NCBI RefSeq assembly: GCF_000317635.1
Contig: NC_019779.1
Coordinates: 2,728,001 to 2,792,000, forward strand
DNA: 64,000 nt
Direction of reading: 5' to 3'
DNA from: Halothece sp. PCC 7418
Lineage (GTDB): Bacteria > Cyanobacteriota > Cyanobacteriia > Cyanobacteriales > Rubidibacteraceae
Below are positions 1 to 9,119 of the stretch, piece by piece. The notes below the pieces were generated by a model. The model saw only the letters and a program-made list of their open reading frames with translations, was not told the DNA's origin and ran no database searches. A program made the translations under genes and the position numbers. The stretch's first letter is position 1. Every line of letters starts with the position of its first letter.

Positions 1-50
1 TTATCAGACTCTTGTCGGTAACCGTTGCGCCTGATGTGACAGAAACCAAA

Positions 51-1211
51 TTAGCTCGGGAGAAGGGAGAGAATTTCTTTGGCAGCGCGATCGCGCACGC
101 CAACTTCCCCTAAACCCGCTCTGACTTGTTGATAGCCTTTTAACATCGTATTTCGTTGCGAAGATTCTCTCAGAAGCGCGATCGCTTCTTGCACCACTCG
201 CGAAACCGTTGCGTCCTCTTGCAATAATTCAGGAACAATAGGTTGGTTGACGACTAAATTAGTCGGTGAAATAAAGGGGACAGAAAAGTTTAAAAAGGTG
301 CGTCCCAGCCAGATAGTCAAGGGATTAACGCGATATAACACCACTTGCGGAACATTGAGCAATGCTAATTCTAAATTGACCGTTCCCGACTTGGTAATCG
401 CTAAATCCGCAGCAGCGATCGCGCTGAGGGTGTCTTCTACAACGTCCACAACAAGGGAATACTGATCAATTGCAGTTTCAATCGCCGACAAAAACTCAGG
501 ATTAGAAAGCGGTAATAAAAACTTCACATCGGGACATTTTTCTTGTAACACCACCGCTGCTTCTAAAATCACAGGTAAGAGAAACTGAATTTCCTGCCGA
601 CGAGAAGCGGGAATTAAGGCGACGATGGTTTCCTCGTCTGTGATGGCCAGTTGTTGACGGGCTTGGTCACGACTGGGGGCTGTTTCCATGCGATCTAACA
701 AGGGATGTCCCACCCAAGTCACATTTACTCCTCGCGCTGCAAAAAAACGAGCTTCCTCTGGAAACACAGCCAGCAAGCGATCACTCACCCGAGCAATGGC
801 GTTGGCATCTTCTGGAAACGGCGACCACACCCACGCTTGCGGGGCAATGTAATAAACAATGGGCAACTGGGGTAAATACTGACGTACATAATTCCCAATC
901 GCCAAATTCGGCCCCATGTAATCAATTAAGACCAACACATCAGGAGGAGACTCCCGCAGAAACGCCTTTGCCCGTCGTTGTACCTTCAGCGTGGGGAGAA
1001 CAAAAGGCAAGGATTCCAAAATCCCCACTGACCCAATATTGGTAGTATTGCCTAATAAAGTTGCCCCAGCCTTTGCCATCCGTTCCCCTCCCAAAGCAAA
1101 TACCTCTAAAGGCAATTCCTCAGCTTGGGCTTGGCGATAGAGGGCTTCTACCAGCAACGCCCCTTGCAAATCCCCAGACACTTCTCCTGTACTGATAAAT
1201 ACCCTTGACAT
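51..1211 (-). CDS. lpxB: Lipid-A-disaccharide synthase
   Basis: Glycosyltransferase that joins UDP-2,3-diacylglucosamine to lipid X to form the lipid A disaccharide at the inner face of the cytoplasmic membrane. The 386-aa product has the normal family length. It opens with the LpxB N-terminus (FISTGEVSGDLQGA) and has the typical C-terminal donor-site region with KSGTVNLELAL and PFISPTNLV. An in-frame GTG lies one codon upstream at 1214; I prefer the ATG. It follows lpxA by 8 bp, so it is the last gene of the bamA-lpxC-fabZ-lpxA-lpxB run on this strand. The 50 bp beyond its stop show no recognisable gene. Confidence 0.96.
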   Translation of the reverse strand: MSRVFISTGEVSGDLQGALLVEALYRQAQAEELPLEVFALGGERMAKAGATLLGNTTNIGSVGILESLPFVLPTLKVQRRAKAFLRESPPDVLVLIDYMGPNLAIGNYVRQYLPQLPIVYYIAPQAWVWSPFPEDANAIARVSDRLLAVFPEEARFFAARGVNVTWVGHPLLDRMETAPSRDQARQQLAITDEETIVALIPASRRQEIQFLLPVILEAAVVLQEKCPDVKFLLPLSNPEFLSAIETAIDQYSLVVDVVEDTLSAIAAADLAITKSGTVNLELALLNVPQVVLYRVNPLTIWLGRTFLNFSVPFISPTNLVVNQPIVPELLQEDATVSRVVQEAIALLRESSQRNTMLKGYQQVRAGLGEVGVRDRAAKEILSLLPS

Positions 1212-1219
1212 CACCGATT

Positions 1220-2020
1220 CTACGATCCTCCCTGCGGAGTTAACCCACGACGGTCACCACTGCGAGAGGCTTGAAGAAAGTGGTGTAAATGTTGTAGGGG
1301 TTCGGAATCGGAGAGACATTCTAATTGCACCAAGGCCTCTTCCAAGCGATAGCGCGATCGATAAAGGAGACGAAAGGCTTTTTTGAGTTCAGTAATCTCT
1401 TCACTGGTGTAACCTCGTCGTTTCAAGCCAATCAGATTTAAAGAACGCACTCGCGCTGGATTGCCTGCCACTAGGGTATAAGGAGGAACATCGCGATCGA
1501 TGCGACTCATCCCTCCGACCATTGCCAACTTACCGATGTGAACAAACTGATGAATTCCCAAGACCCCACCAATGGTTGCTTTTTCTTCAATATGGACATG
1601 ACCAGCAAGGGCGACGTTATTTGCAATCACTACTCCATCTCCAATCACACAATTATGAGCTACATGGACACACGCCATAAGTAAGGTATGATTGCCGACT
1701 TCTGTAATTTCTCCTTCGCCCGTCGCGCGGTTAATGGTGACGTACTCACGGATGAGATTATCATCGCCAATTTTAACCCAACTGTTTGCCCCTTGATACT
1801 TCAAATCTTGGGGTTCTAAGCCAATAACCGCCCCTGGAAAAATCCGATTATTTGCCCCAATTTCTGTGGGTCCTTCAATCACAACATGAGAACCAATGGT
1901 CGTCTCCGCACCAATTTTGACGTTATCTCCAATGACGGCATAGGCCCCAATTTTGACGTTCGGGGCGATTTCGGCTCGATCAGAAATCACAGCAGTGGGA
2001 TGAATTAATGATGTACCCAC
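1220..2020 (-). CDS. lpxA: UDP-N-acetylglucosamine O-acyltransferase
   Basis: First committed acyl transfer of lipid A synthesis: it moves a 3-hydroxyacyl chain from ACP to UDP-GlcNAc in the cytoplasm. The 266-aa protein starts with IHPTAVIS and is built of hexapeptide repeats (left-handed beta helix, about residues 1-180), with the family HVAHNCVIGD and GVLGIHQFVHIG segments holding the catalytic His region. The start is GTG, supported by a GGAGAGG ribosome-binding site about 5 nt upstream. It lies 11 bp after fabZ and is probably co-transcribed with it. Confidence 0.96.
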   Translation of the reverse strand: MGTSLIHPTAVISDRAEIAPNVKIGAYAVIGDNVKIGAETTIGSHVVIEGPTEIGANNRIFPGAVIGLEPQDLKYQGANSWVKIGDDNLIREYVTINRATGEGEITEVGNHTLLMACVHVAHNCVIGDGVVIANNVALAGHVHIEEKATIGGVLGIHQFVHIGKLAMVGGMSRIDRDVPPYTLVAGNPARVRSLNLIGLKRRGYTSEEITELKKAFRLLYRSRYRLEEALVQLECLSDSEPLQHLHHFLQASRSGDRRGLTPQGGS

Positions 2021-2031
2021 AAAACCTCTCC

Positions 2032-2541
2032 TTACTCGAACAAGGAAAACAGCATGACTCCTTCGGCAGCCACTTGGTTATCAACCGTAGCGCGTCCGTG
2101 CATTTTGCCAAAGCCTCGTTTGAAAGAGAGTAGCTCAACACTCATGATTAACTGGTCGCCAGGGACGACTGGACGACGGAAGCGAATTTTATCAATTCCT
2201 GCAAACGCGAAGAAACTGCCTTCGACACTGGGGAGTTGAGTCAACACCACCCCTCCCACTTGCGCCATTGCTTCCACAATGAGAACCCCTGGCATGATGG
2301 GACGATTGGGAATATGTCCTTGAAAATGGGGTTCATTAAAAGTCACATTTTTGAGTCCCACTGCGCTTTCACCAGGAACATAATCAATAATGCGGTCAAC
2401 CAAGGCAAAGGGGTAACGATGGGGAAGTAGTTGTTGGATTTCCTCAACCGTATAGACGGTTTTTGTCGTTTCGGAAGCAGAATGAGAAGAGTGATCAGAG
2501 GTGGATGCGAGATGAGAAGGTTCGGAAGTTACTGAAGACAT
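2032..2541 (-). CDS. fabZ: 3-hydroxyacyl-[ACP] dehydratase FabZ
   Basis: Dehydrates 3-hydroxyacyl-ACP in fatty-acid elongation and so competes with LpxA and LpxC for the shared hydroxyacyl-ACP pool. The hot-dog fold core begins near residue 33 ([19 protein letters not shown]) and carries the catalytic [27 protein letters not shown]-type segment, with the His and Glu in place. The first 30 residues are a Ser/Thr/His-rich extension not needed for the fold. The gene lies between lpxC and lpxA, a common bacterial arrangement. A 231-bp spacer separates it from lpxC; I see no gene in it. Confidence 0.95.
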   Translation of the reverse strand: MSSVTSEPSHLASTSDHSSHSASETTKTVYTVEEIQQLLPHRYPFALVDRIIDYVPGESAVGLKNVTFNEPHFQGHIPNRPIMPGVLIVEAMAQVGGVVLTQLPSVEGSFFAFAGIDKIRFRRPVVPGDQLIMSVELLSFKRGFGKMHGRATVDNQVAAEGVMLFSLFE

Positions 2542-2772
2542 AAGTCGTGTTTACAAAAGTTAAAATTTACGGGTGAAAATGGTTTCGGAAGGTCTGGACA
2601 TCACTTGGAGTACGTCGAACTGGATTGAAGACAACCCCCGAGAGGAGTGATGGAAGTTCTGAAGAAGGCTCAGAACTTATGCCCCGAAATGACGCACTCG
2701 TTAAGTTAATTTTAAGGGGTTCGGGGATCATTTCAGTTACCCATTACCCGTTAGCCACTAATCAACAATGAG

Positions 2773-3600
2773 TTATTGATTGGTGAGGCGTTGCGCCAGA
2801 CGAATATGTAAGCGGTGACTGGCTTTGTAGGCAACAATATGGGCTTGGGGAAGGCTTCCCAAGAGGCTTAAATCACCCACTAAATCTAACAGTTTATGAC
2901 GAACCGGTTCATTTGCAAAGCGTAAAGGCGGATTTAACCAACCGTCTTCGTTACAAACGAGAGCATTCTCAAGGCTTCCTCCTTTGATTAATCCTGCTTT
3001 TTGCAGGGCTTCCACTTGTTCAGCAAGGACAAACGTTCTCGCTGGCGCGATCGCGCTGTGATAGTCTTCTTGCTCCAGTTGCCAACTATACCATTGTTGA
3101 CCGATGGCGGGAACGGGAAAATCAATCCCATAACTGAATCGGGTAGTGTTCGCGGGGAAAGCTGCAACAATCGCGTCTTCTTCTTGGACTGAGACGGGGG
3201 TAGTCACCTGAATCCCCAATTTTTGTTCCCCTTGACAACTCATGCGCCCAACTTTCGCTAACTGCTCAACCCAATCCTTTCCAGACCCATCAAGCAAAGG
3301 CAATTCCGCGCCATTCACTTCAATTCTGGCGTTATCAATCCCCTGACCCACTAACGCTGATAATAAATGTTCTACCGTACGCACTGTTGCCTCCCCATTA
3401 GCGAGTTCCGTTGACATTTGGGTTTGGCTGACTGCATTCACCGTTGCAGGAATCGTGGGGGTCTTCGGTAAATCGGTGCGGACAAAGTAGCGTCCCTCAT
3501 CCGCCGTTGCTGGTTTAACGGTTACCGTTACCTTTTCTCCAGAATGGAGACCGACACCTGTGAGAGTAAAAGATTGCGCGATCGTTTGTTGTTTGGTCAT
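2773..3600 (-). CDS. lpxC: UDP-3-O-acyl-N-acetylglucosamine deacetylase
   Basis: Zinc-dependent deacetylase and committed step of lipid A synthesis. The 275-aa product has the family opening [12 protein letters not shown], the zinc-ligand motif VEHLLSAL near residues 77-84, and the second metal site [14 protein letters not shown] near residues 234-247. It is a little shorter than the E. coli enzyme (305 aa), as usual in cyanobacteria. The ATG at 3600 gives a complete N-terminus. It lies about 100 bp downstream of bamA, with a perfect palindrome in the gap. Confidence 0.96.
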   Translation of the reverse strand: MTKQQTIAQSFTLTGVGLHSGEKVTVTVKPATADEGRYFVRTDLPKTPTIPATVNAVSQTQMSTELANGEATVRTVEHLLSALVGQGIDNARIEVNGAELPLLDGSGKDWVEQLAKVGRMSCQGEQKLGIQVTTPVSVQEEDAIVAAFPANTTRFSYGIDFPVPAIGQQWYSWQLEQEDYHSAIAPARTFVLAEQVEALQKAGLIKGGSLENALVCNEDGWLNPPLRFANEPVRHKLLDLVGDLSLLGSLPQAHIVAYKASHRLHIRLAQRLTNQ

Positions 3601-3610
3601 TGGTCATTAG

Positions 3611-3630
3611 AGACGTTCCATGGAACGTCT
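3611..3630. repeat. 20-bp perfect palindrome between bamA and lpxC
   Basis: The two 10-bp halves AGACGTTCCA and TGGAACGTCT are exact reverse complements. The element lies about 10 bp upstream of the lpxC start and could be an operator or a small hairpin in the bamA-lpxC transcript. It is followed by short repeats of the ATGACAAAGGACAAAGG kind. No function is shown by the sequence alone. Confidence 0.6.
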
Positions 3631-3697
3631 GTAAATTAGTCATGAGTCATTAGACAACAAATGACAAAGGACAAAGGACAAAAAATTGTTCACTGAC

Positions 3698-5776
3698 TTA
3701 AAAGCGTTCTCCAATCCCAAAATGAATCCGACTGTCGCCTTCATCATTGAGTCCAAAGTCAACTCGAATCGATCCGAGGGGAGATTGCACGCGAACGCCA
3801 GCCCCATAGCCAAAGCCACTACCCGGTTTATCTCGGACTTCAGCTGGCTCTCCTGGAACATCGTCACCAGTACCTAAATCAGTACCGACATCAATAAATA
3901 ACGCCCCGCCAACAATCGAAAAAATGGGAAAACGATATTCTGCGGTGGCTTGGACAAAGCTGCGTCCCGCCCCCACATCTCCAAAGTCATAGCCTCGTAC
4001 CGAATTCGTCCCTCCGAGGGAGAAGGCTTCATAAGGAGGTAAATCGCCGAAGACGGTTCCAGCTTGGACATTAAAAGCAAGGGTTTCTCCTCCTTCTTCA
4101 CTGAAACTAGTAAAGTCCACGGGGATGAAATAACTATAACTTCCGCGCACTCGATTAAAGAGAATATTACCAGAACCCAAGGGAATGGATTGATCAATTC
4201 CTAAACGTAACACGGAACCATCAGTCGGTTGACGGGGATTATCGCGACGATCGCGCACCGCATCTAATTCCACCAAAAACAAATCATCTTCCCCACTCTC
4301 ATCAAAAGCGAGTTGATTCCCCAATTCATCGACTGGGGAAATATCACCATCCTCATCTTGAATTTGAACGCGGTTATACTCTAGTCCCGCCGACAGTCTC
4401 CAATCGGGGCGGGTAAAGGGATCGGGAGCGAGAGGACGACTAAAAGTAACCCCACCCCCTGTTCTAACCACACGGGGACTATCGCCATTCGGTAAATCGA
4501 CATTGGTTTCCCCTTCATCAAAAATCACAGAAATGGAACGGCGACGGAACAAATCCACCGCGTAGGAGGTGCGATTGGGATCTCCTGCAATCCAAGGATC
4601 AACAAATCGGGTATTAAACAGGAACGTCCGTCCGCCCACTTGCACTTCTGCGGATAAATTTTGATTATTCCCGCCTAAATTCTGTTCTTGGTAGCTGATT
4701 GTTCCAAACAAACCACTTTCCGAACTAATTCCAGCCCCTGCACCAATGGAACCCGTATTGCCTTCAACCACTTCAAAATTCAACACTACTTTACGAGGAT
4801 CTTCACCGGGGCTAAAAGAAAGACTAGCATCTTCAAAAATGCCTAAGCCAAAAATCCGTTCTAAGTCAGCGCGAGCGGTTTCCCGTTGAAAAACATCCCC
4901 TTGGGATAATTCGACTTCTCGGGTGACAATGAAGTCGCGGGTGCGTCCTTCAATTTCATTTCCTTCTTCATCAAAGGTTTTGACCTGAATCTCTTCAATG
5001 ACTCCTTCTGCAACCGTTAAGGTGACTACGCCATCGGGAGAAACCTCGGGGGAACCGACCACTTGCGCTAAGTCATAGCCATTGTCTTGATACCACTGAT
5101 TCAGTTCTTCAATGTTGGCTTGCAGTTCCTGTAAATTGAGAATTTCCCCATACTGTTCGCTGAAAATGTTATTGACCACCGATTCGGGTAGCACTCTGGT
5201 TTCTGCTTCTTCTGGAACCGTATTCACCTGCACTTGTTCTAAAACGGGGTTCGGTTCGACAACAAAGGTCACCCGCACCCCGAGGGGGGTATCTTCGGGG
5301 ACCACTCTCACGTTGCGGAAAAAACCCGTTGCAAAAATCGCATTGACATCTTCTTGCAGTTGCGATCGCGTGGTTAAGCGTCCAGGCTGGACATTGGTGG
5401 CTTCAAAGACAACATCTTCCAAACGTCCTTCTACACCTTCCACATCTACTTCCACAATTAACACTTGCGGTTCTTCTGCGGGAGAAGAAGTCTCAGGGGT
5501 TAGGGAAGGATCGGAATTATTGTTTTGACTGAGATTCTGGGGGGTCTCTTCCGTTACTGGGGTGGATTCGAGAGAAGAAGTCTCAGGGGTTAGGGAAGGA
5601 TCAGAATGATTGTTTTGACCAACGGTCAAAGTCGGCGCATTCTGTTTAAAAAGGCGTAATCTGCGACTTAAATTTTTGGGTTCTACATTGGTTAAGGTTT
5701 GGGCAACAACTCCCTCTTTGGAACTGATGACAGAACAAAAAAGGGCTGTTGCTAAGACAGGAGATAAGCGAGACAT
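3698..5776 (-). CDS. bamA: Outer-membrane assembly factor BamA/Omp85
   Basis: Inserts beta-barrel proteins into the outer membrane. I place the start at the internal ATG (5776), which gives a clean signal peptide (MSRLSPVLATALFCSV, cleavage near VVAQ); an upstream in-frame start would add 11 charged residues. After a linker come POTRA domains (about residues 100-340) and the 16-strand barrel, with the family motifs GGTNSVRGYDFGDVGAG and the C-terminal FGIGERF ending in Phe. The linker holds a near-exact duplicated block, NNxSDPSLTPETSS, visible in the DNA at about 5489-5530 and 5573-5615. It heads the lpxC-fabZ-lpxA-lpxB group. Confidence 0.95.
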   Translation of the reverse strand: MSRLSPVLATALFCSVISSKEGVVAQTLTNVEPKNLSRRLRLFKQNAPTLTVGQNNHSDPSLTPETSSLESTPVTEETPQNLSQNNNSDPSLTPETSSPAEEPQVLIVEVDVEGVEGRLEDVVFEATNVQPGRLTTRSQLQEDVNAIFATGFFRNVRVVPEDTPLGVRVTFVVEPNPVLEQVQVNTVPEEAETRVLPESVVNNIFSEQYGEILNLQELQANIEELNQWYQDNGYDLAQVVGSPEVSPDGVVTLTVAEGVIEEIQVKTFDEEGNEIEGRTRDFIVTREVELSQGDVFQRETARADLERIFGLGIFEDASLSFSPGEDPRKVVLNFEVVEGNTGSIGAGAGISSESGLFGTISYQEQNLGGNNQNLSAEVQVGGRTFLFNTRFVDPWIAGDPNRTSYAVDLFRRRSISVIFDEGETNVDLPNGDSPRVVRTGGGVTFSRPLAPDPFTRPDWRLSAGLEYNRVQIQDEDGDISPVDELGNQLAFDESGEDDLFLVELDAVRDRRDNPRQPTDGSVLRLGIDQSIPLGSGNILFNRVRGSYSYFIPVDFTSFSEEGGETLAFNVQAGTVFGDLPPYEAFSLGGTNSVRGYDFGDVGAGRSFVQATAEYRFPIFSIVGGALFIDVGTDLGTGDDVPGEPAEVRDKPGSGFGYGAGVRVQSPLGSIRVDFGLNDEGDSRIHFGIGERF

Positions 5777-5970
5777 TTTTATTGTTTTTAACACGTCCAC
5801 ACACCACATTTGCGATTGGTTAGTTGTTATATATAGCGTTTCTTAGTCTGTTGAGGGACAAAGCGAGTCGGTGGATGTTCATCGTTCATGAGCCTGTCGA
5901 ACGGTCAAAGAACGAAGAACCAAAATTTAGAATGTACCTCAAGAAGCGTGAAAACTGCTATATTTATTGT

Positions 5971-6711
5971 TTATTCGTTACGAGTTGTCAATTCAATTTG
6001 TGACAATATTCGCGTTTGCACCTCCTCATAAGCGGATTCTACATTTCCTAAATCTTTACGAAAGCGGTCTTTATCCAAGACTCGTCCTTGGGGATCATCA
6101 GTTTGGCTTTGATCCCAAAGACGACAAGTGTCAGGGCTAATTTCGTCAGCCAGCAGTAAATTTTCCTCGGCATCTAAACCAAATTCTAATTTGAAATCAA
6201 CCAGTGTAATCTGACAATCGCTAAAAAAGGTTTTCAGATAAGTATTAATCGCCAGTGCTTTACTTTGCAGTTGTTCGAGTTGGTTAAGACTGGCTAGATT
6301 GAGAATTAAAACGCGATCGCGCGTCAGTAGGGGGTCGCCTAACTCATCTTTTTTGTAATAAAATTCAACTAGGGGAAAGGGCAAAACTGTTCCTTCTTCC
6401 AGCCCTGTTTGTCGGCACAAACTTCCTGCAGCAATGTTGCGTACCACTACCTCTAACGGTAAAATAGTGACTGCTTTCACTCGCATTTGGTTTGAGGCAA
6501 CTTGATCAATATAGTGGGTAGCAATCCCTTGTTGTTCAAGGAGTTGAAACAGTGTACTGCTGATGCGACAATTGATGACCCCTTTTTGCGCGATCGTGCC
6601 TTTTTTCTGGGCGTTAAACGCGGTTGCGTCGTCTTTAAAGTGGGTTAATAAAATTTGTGGGTCATCCGTGGGATAGATGATTTTTGCTTTTCCTTCGTAT
6701 AGTTTTTCCAT
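5971..6711 (-). CDS. purC: SAICAR synthase
   Basis: Phosphoribosylaminoimidazole-succinocarboxamide synthase of purine synthesis: it condenses CAIR with aspartate using ATP. The sequence starts with the family hallmark MEKLYEGKAKIIY, so I use the ATG at 6711 (246 aa, normal length). A longer ORF reaches 6786, but it would overlap the divergent gene starting at 6773. The SAICAR signatures near LPLEVVVRNIAAGSL and LVDFKLEFGLD are present, as is the ADEISPDTCRLWD segment. It is transcribed toward bamA across a 190-bp spacer. Confidence 0.96.
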   Translation of the reverse strand: MEKLYEGKAKIIYPTDDPQILLTHFKDDATAFNAQKKGTIAQKGVINCRISSTLFQLLEQQGIATHYIDQVASNQMRVKAVTILPLEVVVRNIAAGSLCRQTGLEEGTVLPFPLVEFYYKKDELGDPLLTRDRVLILNLASLNQLEQLQSKALAINTYLKTFFSDCQITLVDFKLEFGLDAEENLLLADEISPDTCRLWDQSQTDDPQGRVLDKDRFRKDLGNVESAYEEVQTRILSQIELTTRNE

Positions 6712-6772
6712 TTGGGAAATTTGCTTTATCGTTAGGGGTAAACCGTCAAGTATTTGAGGAATCGTTAACAGT

Positions 6773-7033
6773 ATGCCAGAATCCAACCCCAGTAAAGATG
6801 AATTCCTTTACCCCCATTATCCCTATCGTGGGGAAGCTCAGCCCAAAAATATTGTTTTTAACGCGAATTTACAGGAGTTTGCTCAGAGAGTAAACTACAT
6901 CTGTAACTTAGAAACGGGTGGTAAAATCACCTCCGAGGAAGCCTATCACCAAATTAAAGAATTATGGAAAGAATTAAAATCTTCTCGCAAAGGGTTAGAA
7001 ATGGACGAACCCTCCAATCATGATGATAGTTAG
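6773..7033 (+). CDS. Small conserved cyanobacterial protein
   Basis: An 86-aa soluble acidic protein with the recognisable cyanobacterial N-terminus FLYPHYPYRGEAQPKNIVFN followed by two predicted helices (LQEFAQRVNYICNLETGG and SEEAYHQIKELWKELKSS). I think it belongs to a conserved family with no known function (possibly DUF7219, from memory). It is divergent from purC, with about 60 bp between the two starts, so they may share a promoter region. The next gene starts 37 bp after its stop. Confidence 0.8.
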   Translation: MPESNPSKDEFLYPHYPYRGEAQPKNIVFNANLQEFAQRVNYICNLETGGKITSEEAYHQIKELWKELKSSRKGLEMDEPSNHDDS

Positions 7034-7070
7034 GCATTTACCGTAACCTTTGATCCTGCACAATGGAACA

Positions 7071-7457
7071 ATGATCAATCATAGTGGCATGAGTGACCCT
7101 GTATTTTGGCTGGCGTTATCCCTGTTTCTCGTTGCGATTAGCCTGAGCGCTGTCCTAGTCGCAGCGTTCCCTGCATTTTTGGAACTGGCGCGAGTGGCTC
7201 GTAGTGCAGAAAAGTTTTTTGATACCTTAGAAAAAGAACTCCCCTCGACTTTAGAAGCGATTCGCCTCACAGGGGAAGAACTGACGGAATTGACGAATGA
7301 AGTCAATACAGGAGTTAAAAGTGCGTCTCAGGTGGCAAAACGGCTTGATCGCGGGGTGACAACGGCTAAAAATCAAGCGCAGGGGGTGAAAAAGCAAACC
7401 CGAGGAGTGATTGCTGGTGTAAGAGTGGCTTGGAAAACTTGGCGGGGAACGCAGTGA
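7071..7457 (+). CDS. DUF948-like membrane-anchored coiled-coil protein
   Basis: One N-terminal transmembrane helix (about FWLALSLFLVAISLSAVLVAAF) is followed by a long helical stretch in which Thr/Glu/Val alternate (LEEL.E, VNTGVKSASQVAKRLD). This is the layout of DUF948 proteins, which look like chemotaxis-receptor coiled coils without a sensor. The start could be the ATG at 7071 or the ATG at 7089 (MSDPVFW); a TTG at 7050 would extend it further. Function unknown. Confidence 0.75.
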   Translation: MINHSGMSDPVFWLALSLFLVAISLSAVLVAAFPAFLELARVARSAEKFFDTLEKELPSTLEAIRLTGEELTELTNEVNTGVKSASQVAKRLDRGVTTAKNQAQGVKKQTRGVIAGVRVAWKTWRGTQ

Positions 7458-7461
7458 ATCA

Positions 7462-7485
7462 AAGGACGATCGCGCGATCGTCCTT
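7462..7485. terminator. 24-bp perfect palindrome after the DUF948-like gene
   Basis: The half-site AAGGACGATCGC is followed directly by its exact reverse complement, so a 12-bp stem with almost no loop could form in single-stranded nucleic acid. It starts 5 bp after the stop codon and contains overlapping CGATCG/GCGATCGC-type sites. It has no run of T after it, so the terminator call is tentative; it may only be two fused HIP1-type sites. Confidence 0.4.
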
Positions 7486-7526
7486 CCAAGGCTAAAAATA
7501 ATTCTTACAAAGATTAAGTCAGAAAG

Positions 7527-7590
7527 CCCTCGATTTCAAATCGAGGGACGGGGCTTTCAAGGTGCGGAGGAAACCTCCGCACACAGCCCC
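7527..7590 (-). repeat. Left-end scaffold hairpin of the TnpB element (minus orientation)
   Basis: Read on the minus strand, it has GGGGCT, an inner hairpin GTGCGGAGG/CCTCCGCAC, AGCCCC, GTC and then a perfect 21-nt palindrome (7527-7547, half-site CCCTCGATTT), followed by CTTTCTGACT. The copy at 18770-18843 matches this layout closely, and the right end of tnpB shares the scaffold part. It may be a transposon end, an omega-RNA-like RNA read from the RHH side, or both. Confidence 0.65.
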
Positions 7591-7613
7591 TCATGAATGA
7601 CACAAACAAGGCT

Positions 7614-7766
7614 TTAGCCTTCTGTGTCATTGTAGTTTGGCATTTCTAAGGTATCAATCCAGTCCTCCACTAATTGAGTCATTGTTTTCCGTTTATATCT
7701 AGCATATAATCTCAACTTTTCAACTCTAGATGTTTCAATACGAAGGCTTAATCTTTGTTTATCCAT
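7614..7766 (-). CDS. 50-aa ribbon-helix-helix (CopG-like) protein
   Basis: Short ORF starting ATG at 7766. It begins MDKQRLSLRIETSRVEKLRL: a beta-strand with alternating residues (RLSLRI) followed by two helices (SRVEKLRLYARYKR, TMTQLVEDWIDTL). This is the ribbon-helix-helix DNA-binding pattern of CopG/Arc proteins. It is divergent from tnpB with only 60 bp between the two starts, so it could bind there and repress tnpB or its own promoter (inference). Its stop codon runs into the left-end hairpin region, and the solo copy at 18.7 kb keeps only its last codons. Confidence 0.65.
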   Translation of the reverse strand: MDKQRLSLRIETSRVEKLRLYARYKRKTMTQLVEDWIDTLEMPNYNDTEG

Positions 7767-7792
7767 TTTCCACCCTTTGGGTTTATTTTTAT

Positions 7793-7798
7793 GTTATA
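7793..7798 (+). promoter_or_regulatory. Possible -10 box for tnpB
   Basis: TATAAT lies 29 bp upstream of the tnpB ATG within an AT-rich 60-bp divergent region (GTTATAATAATC). I see no clear -35 box at the right spacing. The divergent RHH gene starts at 7766, so any protein bound here could affect both genes. Confidence 0.4.
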
Positions 7799-7826
7799 AT
7801 AATCTTAGCATTATTTTAGAAAGCCT

Positions 7827-9119
7827 ATGTATGGATGTCAGCAAAATCGAATTAAACCAAGCTCTGAGGTCATTCCCATATTAGAACATATTTGCTATAC
7901 GGCTAATAATCTCACTAATTGTGGGATTTATCTGGCTCGTCAAACTTTCTTTAATGAGAAAAGAATTATTGGCAAGTATGAACCAGAAGAAGTCCTAAAA
8001 GGACAGGTCAACTTCAAAGCCCTCTACTCTCAATGCGCTCAACAGGTTCTTAGAAGCGTTGCAGAATCTTTTAAGTCCTATAAGGGTTTGAGAAAAGCCT
8101 TTTTCAAAGGAGAAATTAGTAATCATCCTAAACTTCCCAATTATAGAAATAAAGGAGGGATGGCGGTTGCTTCCTACCCAAAACAAGCTCTGAAGTTAAA
8201 GAGTGGTCAAGTTAGAGTTCCTTTAGGGAAAACAATTAAAGCGTGGTTTGGTCGATCAGAGTTTTTTGTTCCTTTTCCTTCTAATTTAGAATGGGAGAGC
8301 ATTAAAGAGTTAAGAATTCTTCCTAGAAACCGAGAGTTTTATATCGAATGGGTGTATGAAAGACCTGAAGTGAAAACTACAGTTAATTCTACCGAAGCAC
8401 TAGGGGTTGATCCAGGCTTGGATAATTGGTTAACTTGCGTTTCCACCATTGGAGAGTCTTTTATCATTGATGGGAGGAAAGTTAAATCTCTCAATCAGAA
8501 CTATAACCGTCGAGTGTCTTCTCTTAAAGAGGGAAAACCTCAAGGTTATTGGGACTTTGAGTTAGCTAGAATCACCGAAAAACGAAACCGTCAAATCCGA
8601 GATGCTGTTAATAAAGCAGCGAAAATGGTGATTAACTATTGCCTTAATAAGGATATAGGAATCATCGTTTTCGGTTGGAATAAAGGTCAGCGTCAAGGAG
8701 TCAATATAGGGAAGAAAAACAATCAGAACTTTGTCCAGATTCCCACTGCTAAATTAAAAAATCGGATTCAGCAGTTAGCAAAGGAACACGGTATTGAGTT
8801 TGTAGAAACTGAAGAATCTTATACCTCAAAAGCCTCTTTTCTAGATCGTGATTTGCTACCGACCTTCGGTGAAAAACCCGAAAGGTGGCAACCATCAGGA
8901 CAAAGAGTGACCAGAGGGTGCTATCAAGATTCAAAAGGAAGAATTGTAAATGCCGATGCAAACGCAGCAGCAAACATCCTCCGAAAAGTAGAGATACAGC
9001 TAGGATTAGTCCTAGCCAAGGTCTGTAGAGCAGCTTTGAACCTGCCCCAGAGATTTTATCTTTGGAACTCCAAACGAAAAGCGCGAAGCATTATGGCTTT
9101 AGGAGGGGCTGTGTGCTGA
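7827..9119 (+). CDS. tnpB: RNA-guided nuclease TnpB
   Basis: OrfB/TnpB of the IS200/IS605 superfamily, the compact RuvC nuclease ancestral to Cas12, expected to cut DNA matched by an omega RNA from the element's right end. The 430-aa protein has all three RuvC carboxylates: D195 in GVDPGLDN, a Glu at about 330 in FVETEESYTSKASF, and D377 in VNADANAAANI. It therefore looks catalytically intact. The usual CxxC...CxxC zinc finger between RuvC-II and RuvC-III is missing; instead the TSKASFLD...F.GEKPER segment of a zinc-finger-less clade is present. The stop codon lies inside the right-end scaffold hairpin. No tnpA is nearby. Confidence 0.92.
   Translation: MYGCQQNRIKPSSEVIPILEHICYTANNLTNCGIYLARQTFFNEKRIIGKYEPEEVLKGQVNFKALYSQCAQQVLRSVAESFKSYKGLRKAFFKGEISNHPKLPNYRNKGGMAVASYPKQALKLKSGQVRVPLGKTIKAWFGRSEFFVPFPSNLEWESIKELRILPRNREFYIEWVYERPEVKTTVNSTEALGVDPGLDNWLTCVSTIGESFIIDGRKVKSLNQNYNRRVSSLKEGKPQGYWDFELARITEKRNRQIRDAVNKAAKMVINYCLNKDIGIIVFGWNKGQRQGVNIGKKNNQNFVQIPTAKLKNRIQQLAKEHGIEFVETEESYTSKASFLDRDLLPTFGEKPERWQPSGQRVTRGCYQDSKGRIVNADANAAANILRKVEIQLGLVLAKVCRAALNLPQRFYLWNSKRKARSIMALGGAVC

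Noticed and set aside
6712-6786. Longer purC start at 6786
   Set aside because: It would add 25 residues without family similarity and overlap the divergent small gene; the MEKLYEGKAK start is canonical.
7827-9119. Cas12-type CRISPR nuclease
   Set aside because: Length is 430 aa, there is no CRISPR array or cas gene nearby, and the ends fit an IS200/IS605-type element.
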